From: Haemaphysalis longicornis
Taxonomy: Eukaryota; Arthropoda; Arachnida; Ixodida; Ixodidae
DNA length: 64,000 bases
Assembly: GCA_013339765.2 (NCBI GenBank)
Contig: CM023450.1
Span: 101,310,244 to 101,374,243 of the forward strand
Direction of reading: 5' to 3'
The translations under genes were made by a program, and so were the position numbers. Each line of letters starts with the position of its first letter. Position 1 is the stretch's first letter. This document shows positions 55,001 to 64,000 of the stretch, in pieces. Below the pieces are notes generated by a model, which saw only the letters and a list, made by a program, of their open reading frames with translations, was not told the origin of the DNA and made no database searches.

Positions 55001-58000
55001 TACTTTCACAAGCCCACACAGATTGCATTGCATCTTGGTGCACAGTTGAAGTCACGTAGCACCTGCACCACGGCAACTGCGCCAAGCATTTTGATGCTGC
55101 CTGATGCTTTGGTGTCCTCCGTGTCACTGTCACTGCCTGGGTCCCCTTGTGAGTTTCCAAACATGTCCTGCAGGATAGAGCTGTCCGTCACTCCCTGCTA
55201 GCACTGATGCAAGCGCTGGCGTAGAGGAAGTCCTCCAAGTGACGCTCCGTCAGGAATGACTCCGTCATTTTCCAGGCCCCTTCATGCTTCTAAAAGCCCG
55301 CCTGATGTTCCTGCCCATATTCTGAGTGCATGGGCAGCGAATGGAACCCCTTGATTGCCCTTCACACTCGTGTTCTTCAGGGGTACTGGCTGCTTGCTGT
55401 TCGAGCCACACCATTCTCGAACACGGCTTTTCAAAGGCGGGTCCTGTATGTTTCCTACGACAACACCTTCCAGAATGCAGATAAAATATCCAAAGCTTCA
55501 AAGGTGACTGCCTTGGTAGGGCCTTTCAAGAGAAGATTGAGAAGTGTCTTATCGATCAGCCACCGACACTATGCGCACTTCTCACTGTTGGTGCTTTTCT
55601 GGTCCAGTGACTAGACCAACAAAGTGGAAAAATTGTAGCTCGCCATTTGTCAGTTCCATGCGGTTGATGTCATGAGAGCCAGAAAGGCTGCTTTTTGTAA
55701 GAGTGAAAGGGCTTTCCGCTTACAGCCACTCGTGGTGGTGACGCACACGGGAAACTAACACAAAAAGGAGAGTCAACGTACCCAGTTTGGCACTAACTGC
55801 GCAGAAACATGAACAGCGGAAGCCAAAGCTGTGGTTACCTTATGTTTCGTGCAAGCAGCCTGATGTAGCACTGTTTCCACTGTTTAGTCGAACAAGGTTT
55901 CCAAAAAGCATCAGTATGCCGCATGGGTGGGGCTTAACCTTTGCGCCAACAGGGAAGGACGTGCCTAAGGCAGCCGGATACCTCCACAGCTGGTCCACAG
56001 AGAGAACTGTAGGCTTGCAATAGCGGCAGGTACCTGATCTTTGCTTTTACTAGCCTAGCGGATAAGGATCCTTAGCGCCATTTCTCCCTACACTATCATC
56101 CCCTCTTAACATGTGTAACTTTGTTTTTGCCTCCAGTTTTTTTTTTTTTTTTTGAGCAGCAACAAGCTGTAGTTGCACATACGGCACGGTCACTGCCATG
56201 CTATCGCCGCTTGCTGCCTTAAGCTCACCCCCCCCTCCCCCAAGAAATTTGAGGGGGAAAAGCGACCCCCTACCCTAAAAAAGAAAACAAGGGGGGGGGG
56301 GGGAGGGGGCGAGTTGGGGCAGGGGGTGTTTTTCAAAGCTGTATCAACCACGAGTCATTTTTTTTGTTTTTGGTTTGATTCTTTTTGTTGTTTTTTGTTA
56401 TTTATTAGCATTGCTTGTTTATTGTTATTATTTCGCAATTTTGTTTGTTATTATTTTCTCCAGTTTTTATGCGGGCCAGCTCCCCCCCCCCCCTGCAAGC
56501 AAAATCCTGCATACGCCACTGGTGTACATACATGGCCGGCGTGCGAGTGGAGCATTTTCATGCATAAAATATGCTTCATGCTTTCCAAATTTCTTCATTT
56601 TCTGCGAACCACGCATGAAATTTACAAAATCAACTAAGCCATTGTAGCCAGCAGGGAAGAAGAAGAATGGTCTAAGCCACATTTAAGGAGGGCAATGATG
56701 GGGGAGATTGGCATGCGACACCGCCCCCCTCCATTGGCAGCAAAACGAAAATGAAAAAAAAAAAAAAAAAAAAGAGCTTGAAAAGGAGCAAATGCTGCGA
56801 GACCTGAAAAACCCACCCACAAAGATTACCAAAGCCACTTGCACTGGCAACGGTTTCCCCATCGGCTGTCATTTTTACGATAAAAATGTCCTACTGAGGA
56901 TTTTTTTGGGAGCCCACAAACTTAAACATCATAAAATTGCATAAATACTTACTTCGTTATATCATAATTAAATGTACATAGTTTCCACTGGGCATTTCTT
57001 ACTTATGCATTGTAACGAAGTTATACTGAGGATTTCGTTATTATCGTAATTCATTATATAGAGGTTTTAGGGGATAACCAACTTTTGGCTCTTCCTCCGA
57101 AACCTAAAAAAAAAAGAAAAAGAACAGAAAAAGTGTAAGATCACAACAACAATCTTAGGGGCTTGTAGTTGTAGTTACTTTTTAATACTAAACAAGTTTA
57201 AATTCTAAACTCTTTATCCAGGAATAAAATGCAAAATGCTGCTGTAAGTATCATATAAGAAGAAAAGGAAATTTCACAATTGGACAGCTTGTAGTATACT
57301 GACCTTATACAAGCTTACATTTCTGCGCAACTAAGTGCTGGAAATAGTTAAACCTTGATTTAATGAACTTCAGTGTCACAAAACCCTCGAATGTGACGAA
57401 CCACGGAATTTTTTGTAAATTAAAGTGTATGCACACCATGTATTTTCATCCTCTGTGTAACGCAGTCCCATAATATAACAAAGTTTCATGGAGAACTAGG
57501 CAAAAAAAATTTTGGTTGCCGAAGCAGATTTCGGCTAGACGCAAGTGCCGAAATGGGGTCTCAATAAAACGCGAACGGCGACATGGGCCGCCCAATGCCG
57601 CGGAAGCAGCGAGCCACGGAGTCCGTGAGCGAGCTCCTTGCTTAAGCTTCTTGCCTACACACTGCGTATGATGCCGCCGTTGCATGTTGCCGCTTTGCCC
57701 TTCGTTCAAGTTCACTCATGCTTGTTGGGTTCCATCATTCCAGCAAGTGCGTGATAAAGCATTTGTGGGTCTTCATAAGCCTTGCGCGCACGTTTTTTTC
57801 ACGCCCACGTCTGCAATAGTGCGCTGGCGGCGGCTTCTGCCTCGGCCAGAAAGCGACTCGCGCCGTGCACGGCCATGGGAGGAGCCTGATGACTTGTGCC
57901 AATGGGGAGGCGCGCGTCTCATGGCGGGAGCTTCGAAGCGCTCGGGAATGCCAGCTGGTCCCACCAGAGACGATTAGGCTTGCCACTGCAAAGGATATTT

Positions 58001-61000
58001 GATGGTCACTTCTGCAAGTGGGGCGTATGACGTTTTACAGTGAAAATTTCGCCCACATTATCAGCGTTTTATCTCGCATGAACAACTTTGTTTTCCCTTC
58101 GTATTGCGTTTCAGCGAGCAGTTAGAAGCAGGTCGCTGGAGCTACCCGCATCGTGCGGGTGGTCTCTGAGTCTGCGTCAGTGCGCCTGTGGTTTGCAAGG
58201 TGCGTTTTTGCGTGGAGAAAACACTTCATGCGTTTCATGCTGATGCCCGCGTAGACGATTAAGCTCTGACAGAAATAGACAGTGCGCCAGCCGTGTATGC
58301 GCGCCACATTTTCATTTGCAGGAACCACTTCACGCAGTGAACACTTCGTTATAACCATGAATTTCAATGCAGCGAAAATTCAATGCAACGAAGTAAATTA
58401 CAAATTTTACCGGCTTCGTTACACCGAGGTTTAACAGAACTCAGAGAAAAAGGTTTATAGCTTAAAGGGGCACTGACACAAAATTTTGAAGGCGAGATAA
58501 CTTTGGAGATAGATTGGTATGAACACACATACATCATCTGCAAAATATCAGAGGCAAATACAGCCTAGAACATATTTAAAATCAATTTTGAAGTATGCGA
58601 AATGCTACCGAGCAGCCAGCGAAGGACCTCGCGCTATCGACATTCCCTGTATGTTGAGTAAATACACAACATCCAAACACGTCACGAATTTGTGCTGGCC
58701 GCTTCCGCACTGCCAGCGTCTCTTGCCGGCTCGCCATTCTGATCGGAGGGCAGAACTTCTGCTCTCGAGAACGAACGACCAGATCGTTGGCGGCGGAGGC
58801 GCCAGGATTTCGTTGGCTCATCGGGCAGCTGGCTGCGACCCAAGTTCTACAGCGATTCTAGGCACTCTATTTTCATTACTTTTTATTTACATTGGACGCG
58901 AAAACGTCCCAAAGACACGAAAAGCCCACTGAGCAAGCCGCACGGTCACTGCGCAGGCGGCGGCCACGGCCGCAAAATGACACAGGCCGGCGCAGGTAGC
59001 TCGAGTGATGGCGTGTTACCGCTGCACGAAATGGGACTTAAGACCCAAACCAGGCAGCACATACGAGAAAGGAGTTAATGATGCGATGGCGGATTGTTGT
59101 GTTTCTGTTTCCAGCCCAGCCCCCCTCCCCAAAAGCTCATGCATCACGCATTCAATGACTAACAACGATTAATCCTACTAGGGACTTCTCGGAAAGGTAA
59201 GCACTCTGTGACAAGTAAACAACACCACACACGCGCGTGAAAGCCGCAGGCGCACGCGAGGCAGAAGAGCTCTCGAAACGGAAATGGCGGGAGCAGACGA
59301 CGTACCCATGAGCCTTTGCGCTTTTTACCAGTCACCTATTTGCACTTGCAGCGCCTGCATCATGTCCATGGTCGCTTTTTAATTAAGCAGCTGATGAGAT
59401 CAGTACATAGGGGCATTTTCAGAAACTGCCGGCGACGCGGAATTGAGATTGCTATGGCAGCTCTGCTCTGCAATATCCGTCCGACGGTCACGTGGACAGC
59501 TTTGTTTATACAAAATCCCATGTTTCGCGGCACCCGCTGAAACCGAAACTGGGACTGGCTGCATTAAAAACGTCTCTAATTAAAAAAACATCGCACGCTG
59601 AAGCAAATGAGGTTTCCACACGTGATAAGTAGGTCATTAGCTACTTATCAGCAAAAAAAGAGAGAGAGAAAAAAAAAGATGCAAAATTTTTGTGTCAGTG
59701 CCCCTTTAAAGTCGGAAGCTGTTGTCTGCTGCAAACAGCACTGTGACAAAATAAAGAGCTTTTACATGCCGGCATAAGAAATGCCCAAGAATTTTTTGTC
59801 CAATAATTTCTGACTGCATTCCACGTTGAAGCTTCCACATCCCTTCGACCAATTTATACCCTTGTACTGACAACTCCATCTTGTATTTGTTTTTTTCTGA
59901 CAACCTTGCCGCTAATCACATCGAGTAACGGTGTTTGCCACACGTAATCGAAACTAACCCGAACGCAGGATTCATGTGTGATTACAAAAACTTTTCGTAA
60001 CATAGGGGTACACACAGAATGCACATTATTTGCAGCAGTAATTTACCCAAATTCACGTGTGTGTAATCGCACTATGAGTAAATATTTGTACACTTTTGAG
60101 TGAAAGCTTAGTAAAAAAGTTTCGAATACAGATCATGCAAACCAGACAAGCTTTTTCCCATGCCCTTATATGCGAACTGTTACCACCAAGGAAAAAAAAA
60201 AAGAAATGTTAGTCATGCCAATGTCCGTATGCAAGCAAGCTGCAAGGTTTTTTACAAAAGAAAAAAATAAATGGTGACGTAGACAAGTAATCACTACTCC
60301 AACACAACACCAATATGTTGCAGTTTTTTTTTTGCCATTGCATCTGCAATAAATTAAACCTTACACAAGAAAGCTCCACATCATGATGATACTCGAAGAA
60401 TAGCTTGAACCATGGCAATCACAATTTTCATAACAGATGCAATAATCACAAGTCACTCAAACAAGAAATGTTGTACAGGCATGTTATCAGAAACACATAT
60501 TTGTTTTTTTAGTTCTAGCTAAGAGCAAGTTATTTTTTCTACCTCTAGCACACACTGACACAGGGTTCGTACAGGCTTCAAAAGCAAAAATTTTAGGGTT
60601 CTCCATGACTTTAAAGGAGCCATGAAGAGAAAACACAAGTTTGGTTCATTCAAAAGATTGTCTCGTTAGAATCATACTGACACCACTTTTAACGTAAACT
60701 TCGCTCAAATAAGCTACATAATTAGGAAAAACGGGAATGGTCATGCGACCCACCAGCTCATTTCCCGCAACAGAACCTGTGATGTCACATGGGCTAAGCT
60801 CTGCGATTGGTGGAGGCTGGCAGAAGCAGACGCAAATTAGGTAGAGCTTACAAACTAGACGAACGAGCGATTTGCGCTTAAATTTAGGGCACATTCTTTA
60901 CAAAGCAATAGGAATGATGGGACAAACAGTGGAAGTTACGAAAGCACATGTAAACATAGAAGTACTGATGCGTTCTGCTGTTCGTACTGCGCACAGCATG

Positions 61001-64000
61001 CTTTGGTTTAGCTGCACAGCACTACGGGGCTTGGGGTTGTCTCAGACGACACTGGCCGATTGAAGCAAGCAACGGTGTTGTCTTACGTGACCCCCATTTG
61101 TCGAGCGAGCACTGTTTCAGGGAACGAATATTTTCTCCCAGAAACAAAACAAGCAAGGTTTAAATGCGGGCAAAAACAAACCAAACGCTTGCCACGGTAT
61201 GGGGCGACCATCCTAGGTTACGGAACGTAAAGAAAAGTGGGAACAAACCCAACACCGCTACAGGGTGGAGAACACCTTTGAACGGTCCCGTGTGCCGCCG
61301 CCCACCATTGGAAGCAACGGGCTCAACGCGATTTTCTTTTCGTTTACCCACGAGACCTAGGCAACCGCGAAACAGACAATATTATGATTCAAACTTCTTC
61401 AGCTAAACCGCGTTTGACGGAGATAATTTTAGCGCGGTTTGACACAATGACTTGCTTCGGCGGCGACGCGAACAACCGAACATGGCGGTGCCAGCGTTAC
61501 GTGTCTCTACCCTGTACGGCGGATGCGTGAATGAAGGTACTCTAGCTGCAGAGCGGTCGGTTCCCGTGATGTCACTTGGGACCACTAAAACGTACGATTG
61601 AGCGGGAAAATCAAAATTTTAAGCTAAATTGTTTAATTTCTCAGTGAATAAAGCACCGTTTGTATCCGGACAAGCGCTGGGGGCACTATAAAACACGAAA
61701 TCTTTCGAATAAAACCAACTTGCATTTTCTCTTCATGGCTCCTTTAAGGACCAGAAAATACATTTTCAAGAACCCCATCTAATGTTTTATTTGGGATTAC
61801 TTGTACTATAACTTTTTCAACACAATGCAAAAGTTTTCTATTGCACAATAAGAGCTAACAAGTTTTTGAAAGCTCCCCAGGTTTATTTTTTATTTCTTAG
61901 TTGGCATTTAGAAACTGTTCTTTCTTTGTTTTTGCTGCTTTTCTCAGGCTGCTTCATGTCACAATCTACGTAATGTTGCCTTCATTTCCTTCTTCATCTA
62001 AAAGGTATCAGCTGAAGACATTAAATCGGCAACTGCTGCTGCAAGCTCTGCCTTCATTTTTCTCATGTTGTCAATTTATTTTCTGACAATTCGTCTTTTT
62101 GACTGCTTTGCTCCTGCAAGCTGCTCCTTTTCTAAAATTACAAATTTTGGAATATCTATTTGCTTCGATGCAAGTAGTCATTAGCAGCCCCATCAAACCT
62201 GACGCCCTAGCAGTCGCATTTCCCCTATCTCTCGTTGCGCGGATGAAGGGAAAAAAAAAAAAAAAAAAAACGTGCTGACGATTACTATACTTCCTAATGC
62301 AAAATTTGTGCGCAGCGGGAACTGCAGTCTTCTCAGTCAAAGCGCGTATCTGCTGCGTCTCAGGAAGTGATGGCGTTATCAGCCAGCACACGGCGACGCG
62401 CACTACTCTGCTGTTATCTCGCAGCGCGTCACCACCACCAGCGAGCATGTTGCTGCAAATCGTGTTTGAACCTCCCGCGCAAATGTCCAGTGGTTCGGAC
62501 GAATGGCAAACGGAGCAGCGTCTGCAGAAAGTGTGAGGGGGAGGCAGTGAGACATACTGAGCCATGGCAACGCGCTGGGAGATGACTCCTTATCAGCAAG
62601 TGCAGCCCGCCCCCTCACTTTCGCCAGACACTCCTCCCTGTCTTCTTTCTGCTGGAGTGGCTCGTTTGCTGACGCGGTTACTCAGATGTCGGCGTCGATG
62701 CCGCCGACGCGAAACCCAGGTACCGGGTGCCAAAGGGCTGTGCCCTAAAATGGCACAAGACCACAACACGCTACGTAAGTGCACTATTTCTCACCACAAG
62801 AAAAGGCCTTCGCAACTTTGCTATCTTGGAACATTTATTGAAGAGACAATTTGTGTGTGAGAATGAACCGTGGGAGGAGCAAGATGTTACCGCCTTTAAC
62901 ATCCACGAAACCCTCTGCATATGTCACCAACTCATGCGCCTTGCATGCAATGACTGTGCTGGGACCACATGAACGGGTCGGGCACTAATACACCCCACCA
63001 GGTACTCTCTAAGGAGCTAGCACCTGCTGTCTTAATGTTGCCATTGTGCTTAGCACTCTGGTGGTGGCTTTTAGCGCAGATTCTCCCATTCAAAATGTTT
63101 TTCCGCACGGTCAACATTTTGTGCAATTCGCGCTCTTTGGGTCTCGCAAAAGCTTGTCTTTGTACGAATCCTTTCTCAGCCATGACTGCTGAAAGGTGAA
63201 CTTCCCAGGCATGATGAACTTCAACTATGTCCATGTCCTCTATTTGGCATGCAAACAGCAAACACAGAAGGAACAAATGAGGCGCAGTGAACAAACAACT
63301 AGCGAGGGTCCACAGGCGATGTTGGATGAAAAACGCGCAATGGCGAACAGAAGCCAGATTCCATTCAATCGTATGGTGACGCGGATTGTATTCACAAGTT
63401 CCTGCTCCCTGTGCTGCCACGTGCTTTAACAAAAATCCGCTAAGTGTGTTGTAATTTAGTGCAATACACTAAAACTCGATTTCTACAATCTTTCTTACAT
63501 TAGTTAAAGCTTAAAATCCAAGATAAACACTTTAAATTAAATTTTTGTGAAAAGACAGAGTCACTGATTATCACAGTGAAAATCAAAGGTTCTGAAGGAC
63601 TTTCAAGGCCTCAAGAATAACACTTTAAATTTCAAGGGTTTCCAAGGTTTTCAAGTACCTGTGTGAACCTTGTGACAAAACAATGGCTCTTCAATGTGAG
63701 CCCCGCTCTGCCAAACAGATGCACCCTAGCATGAAACAACTGGTAAATAAAAACGAGAAACACTGACCCATGAGACACTGGGAGTGTTAAACACGAAGCC
63801 CGCCACCAAAGTGCAGAAGTTCAGACATAAATATAATTGTTACTGCACACTTTGCCCCACAAATCGTGCACGTTGAAGACCGAGCGAAAGTGCAACCCAC
63901 CGTGACCGGCGGCTGTCCGGCTCGAGTTCGTCGTCGGAGCTCGAGACGTCCGGCACAGCCTGGCTGACCGGCACCGGCGCTGGCTCCTCCTCCCCCCCCT
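45890..64000 (-). CDS. IWS1: IWS1 (Spn1) transcription elongation factor, 3' part; 5' end outside the window
   Basis: Six exons join in frame: 64000(partial)-63901, 54735-54585, 52883-52444, 50458-50393, 49307-49196, 46012-45890. All junctions are GT-AG with matching phases; 992 nt, about 330 residues. Order: an acidic Ser/Asp/Glu-rich end of the N-terminal region; DFMSDFDIMMAKKKEENSKR with a basic stretch; a helical TFIIS N-terminal-like domain (LKLLPTVVSQLKKLDLKGAF to SGIGRAVMYLYKHPKET); the MPHKRKI linker; ARVPMPSTKDYVVRPKWN; and the basic C-terminus ending ISIEGRHMSL. Known role: a nuclear Spt6 and RNA polymerase II partner acting in elongation, mRNA export and chromatin. It is tail to tail with UBXN7. 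The missing 5' part should hold more acidic disordered repeats. Confidence 0.95.
46436..46466 (+). repeat. (TACAG)n microsatellite
   Basis: About five to six TACAG/TGCAG units in the last IWS1 intron, followed by a CTGTG/TGTG run to about 46520. Confidence 0.85.
47243..48907. mobile_element. TTAA-family element with nested SINE, IWS1 intron
   Basis: TTAAAGGGGGCAATGCAGAC at 47243 is mirrored by TTGTTTGCATGGCCCCTTTAA ending at 48907 with TTAA at both edges. About 1.66 kb, including the later SINE at 48235-48465. No transposase is visible. It shares termini with the elements at 60611-61747 and 52923-53986. Confidence 0.72.
48235..48465 (-). mobile_element. Ruka-like SINE, tRNA head truncated
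   Basis: The copy shows the (GATT)n tail at 48236-48255 and the body AGGCGATGAGGCGCGCCGTA and GGGCGTTTTTGCTTTTCGCC, close to the copy at 13009-13240. It stops after CAGCAGCACAACGC, so most of the tRNA head is lost. Confidence 0.8.
49196..49307 (-). CDS. IWS1: IWS1 exon (RVPMPSTKDYVVRPKWN)
   Basis: Encodes LRPGEKGWVARARVPMPSTK and DYVVRPKWNCDTEFVK, a near-invariant stretch of IWS1 after the folded domain. Acceptor ATGTTGTAG, donor AAG|GTATGC. Confidence 0.95.
50393..50458 (-). CDS. IWS1: IWS1 short exon (66 nt)
   Basis: Encodes METSDEPPTKKDIDKALTGE and DK, matching the family's linker with the conserved ALTGE/VLTGE. Acceptor ATCTCCTCCAG, donor GACAA|GTGAGT. Phases 2 and 2 fit both neighbours exactly. 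Confidence 0.92.
50640..52400. other. IWS1 intron, unclassified
   Basis: No other exon is visible. 50985-51030 (TGGCATATAAGGTGCACCTA) resembles the end of a Tigger-like MITE but has no clear partner. Confidence 0.35.
52444..52883 (-). CDS. IWS1: IWS1 exon carrying the TFIIS N-terminal-like domain
   Basis: A 440-nt, very GC-rich exon encoding about 146 residues: EDKELNQTRRAATKKLKLLP, the helix bundle, SGIGRAVMYLYKHPKETKEN, GKLINEWARPIFNL, and REQKDFERMPHKRKI. This domain binds Spt6 in known IWS1. Acceptor CTTGACCAG, donor ATCAG|GTGGGC. Confidence 0.97.
52923..53986. mobile_element. TTAA-family element carrying a nested pogo-like element
   Basis: TTAAAGGGGCCATGAAACGA at 52923 and TTTGTCTTTATGGCCCCTTTGA ending at 53986 are inverted ends of the same family as 60611-61747; the right TTAA has decayed to TTGA. 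The centre is interrupted by the element at 53008-53598, which must be younger. Confidence 0.68.
53008..53598. mobile_element. pogo/Tigger-like deletion derivative, nested
   Basis: CAGTAGAACCCCGCTG at 53008 is mirrored by CAGCGGGGTTCTACTG ending at 53598, a perfect 16-bp inverted repeat with TA on both sides. A plus-strand frame near 53340-53478 ends LEKRLVLLGRDKMRQAKLHD then FFERR and a stop, the look of a Tigger transposase C-terminus. The catalytic core is deleted, so it is non-autonomous. Confidence 0.82.
54585..54735 (-). CDS. IWS1: IWS1 exon (DFMSDFDIMM, basic stretch)
   Basis: Encodes NTDFMSDFDIMMAKKKEENS then KRRKRKDVDIISDTDDIIVE and IIKEMKTAAE. It matches the conserved lead-in to the folded domain. 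Acceptor GAATATTGCAG, donor GAG|GTTAGC. Confidence 0.95.
54794..57071. mobile_element. Degenerate pogo/Tigger-like element with transposase remnant, IWS1 intron
   Basis: Imperfect inverted ends, CCTCGATATAATGAAG near 54800 and TCATTATATAGAGG near 57065, bound this stretch. Minus-strand frames at 55600-55140 show a broken transposase C-terminal part, LLLKGPTKAVTFEALDILSA followed after a stop by ETYRT. An acidic tail with GSDSDTEDTKASG follows at 55150-55060. Stops and shifts are frequent. Homopolymer C/G tracts at 56220-56310 and 56485-56500 belong to another repeat inside. Confidence 0.5.
57348..58434. mobile_element. Inverted-repeat element, mariner/Tigger-like ends
   Basis: TTAAACCTTGATTTAATGAA at 57348 and TTCGTTACACCGAGGTTTAA ending at 58434 are imperfect inverted repeats. 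About 1.1 kb without a transposase. The ends resemble the CCTCGATATAA type seen at 54800. Confidence 0.5.
58462..59709. mobile_element. TTAA-type element, AAAGGGGCACTGACAC ends, IWS1 intron
   Basis: TTAAAGGGGCACTGACACAA at 58462 is mirrored by TTGTGTCAGTGCCCCTTTAA ending at 59709. This is a perfect 20-bp inverted repeat including the TTAA, extended by AAATTTT. About 1.25 kb, with no transposase. The ends differ from the GGCCATGAAGA family, so it is a separate family. Confidence 0.78.
59710..60610. other. IWS1 intron, nothing recognised
   Basis: No exon or repeat terminus is visible. A and T runs occur at 60190-60204 and 60323-60333. Confidence 0.35.
60611..61747. mobile_element. TTAA-family element, best-preserved copy, IWS1 intron
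   Basis: TTAAAGGAGCCATGAAGAGA at 60611 is mirrored by TCTCTTCATGGCTCCTTTAA ending at 61747, a perfect 20-bp inverted repeat with TTAA on both sides. About 1.13 kb, no transposase. Subterminal phrases (AAGTTTGGTTCATTCAAAAG, AACTTCGCTCAAATAAGCTA) recur in the copies at 47243 and 40671. Confidence 0.8.
61748..63900. other. IWS1 intron, unclassified
   Basis: No exon is found between the acceptor side of 54735 and the donor at 63900. An A run lies at 62250-62269. Short frames in both directions lack codon or domain signals. Confidence 0.35.
63901..64000 (-). CDS. IWS1: IWS1 exon, partial at the window edge (acidic region)
   Basis: Reads EEEPAPVPVSQAVPDVSSSD then DELEPDSRRS up to the donor CACG|GTGGGT. 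Its phase (two bases left over) fits the next exon at 54735 exactly. Acidic Ser/Asp/Glu clusters are typical of the disordered IWS1 N-terminal region. It runs off the right edge. Confidence 0.85.

Noticed and set aside
55006..55191. Minus-strand acidic frame (SDSDTED) as an IWS1 exon
   Set aside because: The acidic style fits IWS1. However, the acceptor-side phase does not match the exon at 63901, exon 63901 joins 54735 perfectly without it, and the flanks read as a decayed pogo-type transposase.

Overview
The window looks like nuclear DNA of a chelicerate, most likely an ixodid (hard) tick. Genes are split into short exons with GT-AG introns of several kb. The spaces are filled with LINE, SINE and inverted-repeat transposon copies. 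A tRNA-derived SINE resembling the tick Ruka family occurs three times, and there is an M13 (neprilysin-like) gene of the kind expanded in ticks. Species cannot be named from the sequence alone. There are no operons, CRISPR arrays or phage features.

Left part (1-20 kb). An intronless, apparently catalytically dead M13 metallopeptidase homologue lies on the minus strand (626-2749). It is followed by a dense graveyard of LINE 3' ends (I-like with RNase H, CR1/Jockey-like, RTE-like) at 3.0-10.4 kb. A small two-helix membrane protein ORF is at 11073-11534 (+). Next comes a foldback element with arms of about 550-600 bp at 12303-14239, whose loop carries a SINE copy with a perfect 13-bp target-site duplication. 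A decayed LINE with RT and RNase H lies at 17340-19266.

Middle (20-39 kb). UBXN7 is complete: twelve exons (20912-39012, +) that join in frame to 473 residues with UBA, UAS, UIM-like and UBX regions. Head to head with it, 568 bp apart, a signal-peptide exon starts a predicted three-exon gene on the minus strand (20343 to 15569, 249 residues) that I do not recognise. UBXN7 introns hold several inverted-repeat transposons.

Right part (39-64 kb). A 3.8-kb element with long inverted arms sits between UBXN7 and the tail-to-tail gene IWS1 (45890 to beyond 64000, minus). Six IWS1 exons are in the window, covering the end of the acidic region, the TFIIS-N-like domain and the true C-terminus; the 5' part lies outside. 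Its introns hold TTAA-flanked elements, one with a pogo/Tigger-like element nested inside, and a decayed pogo transposase.

UBXN7 (a p97/VCP ubiquitin adaptor) and IWS1 (a Spt6/Pol II elongation partner) are housekeeping genes with no known shared pathway. The most novel items are the unrecognised gene divergent to UBXN7, the inactive M13 homologue, and the families of long non-autonomous elements. No unmistakably new multi-gene system is visible.
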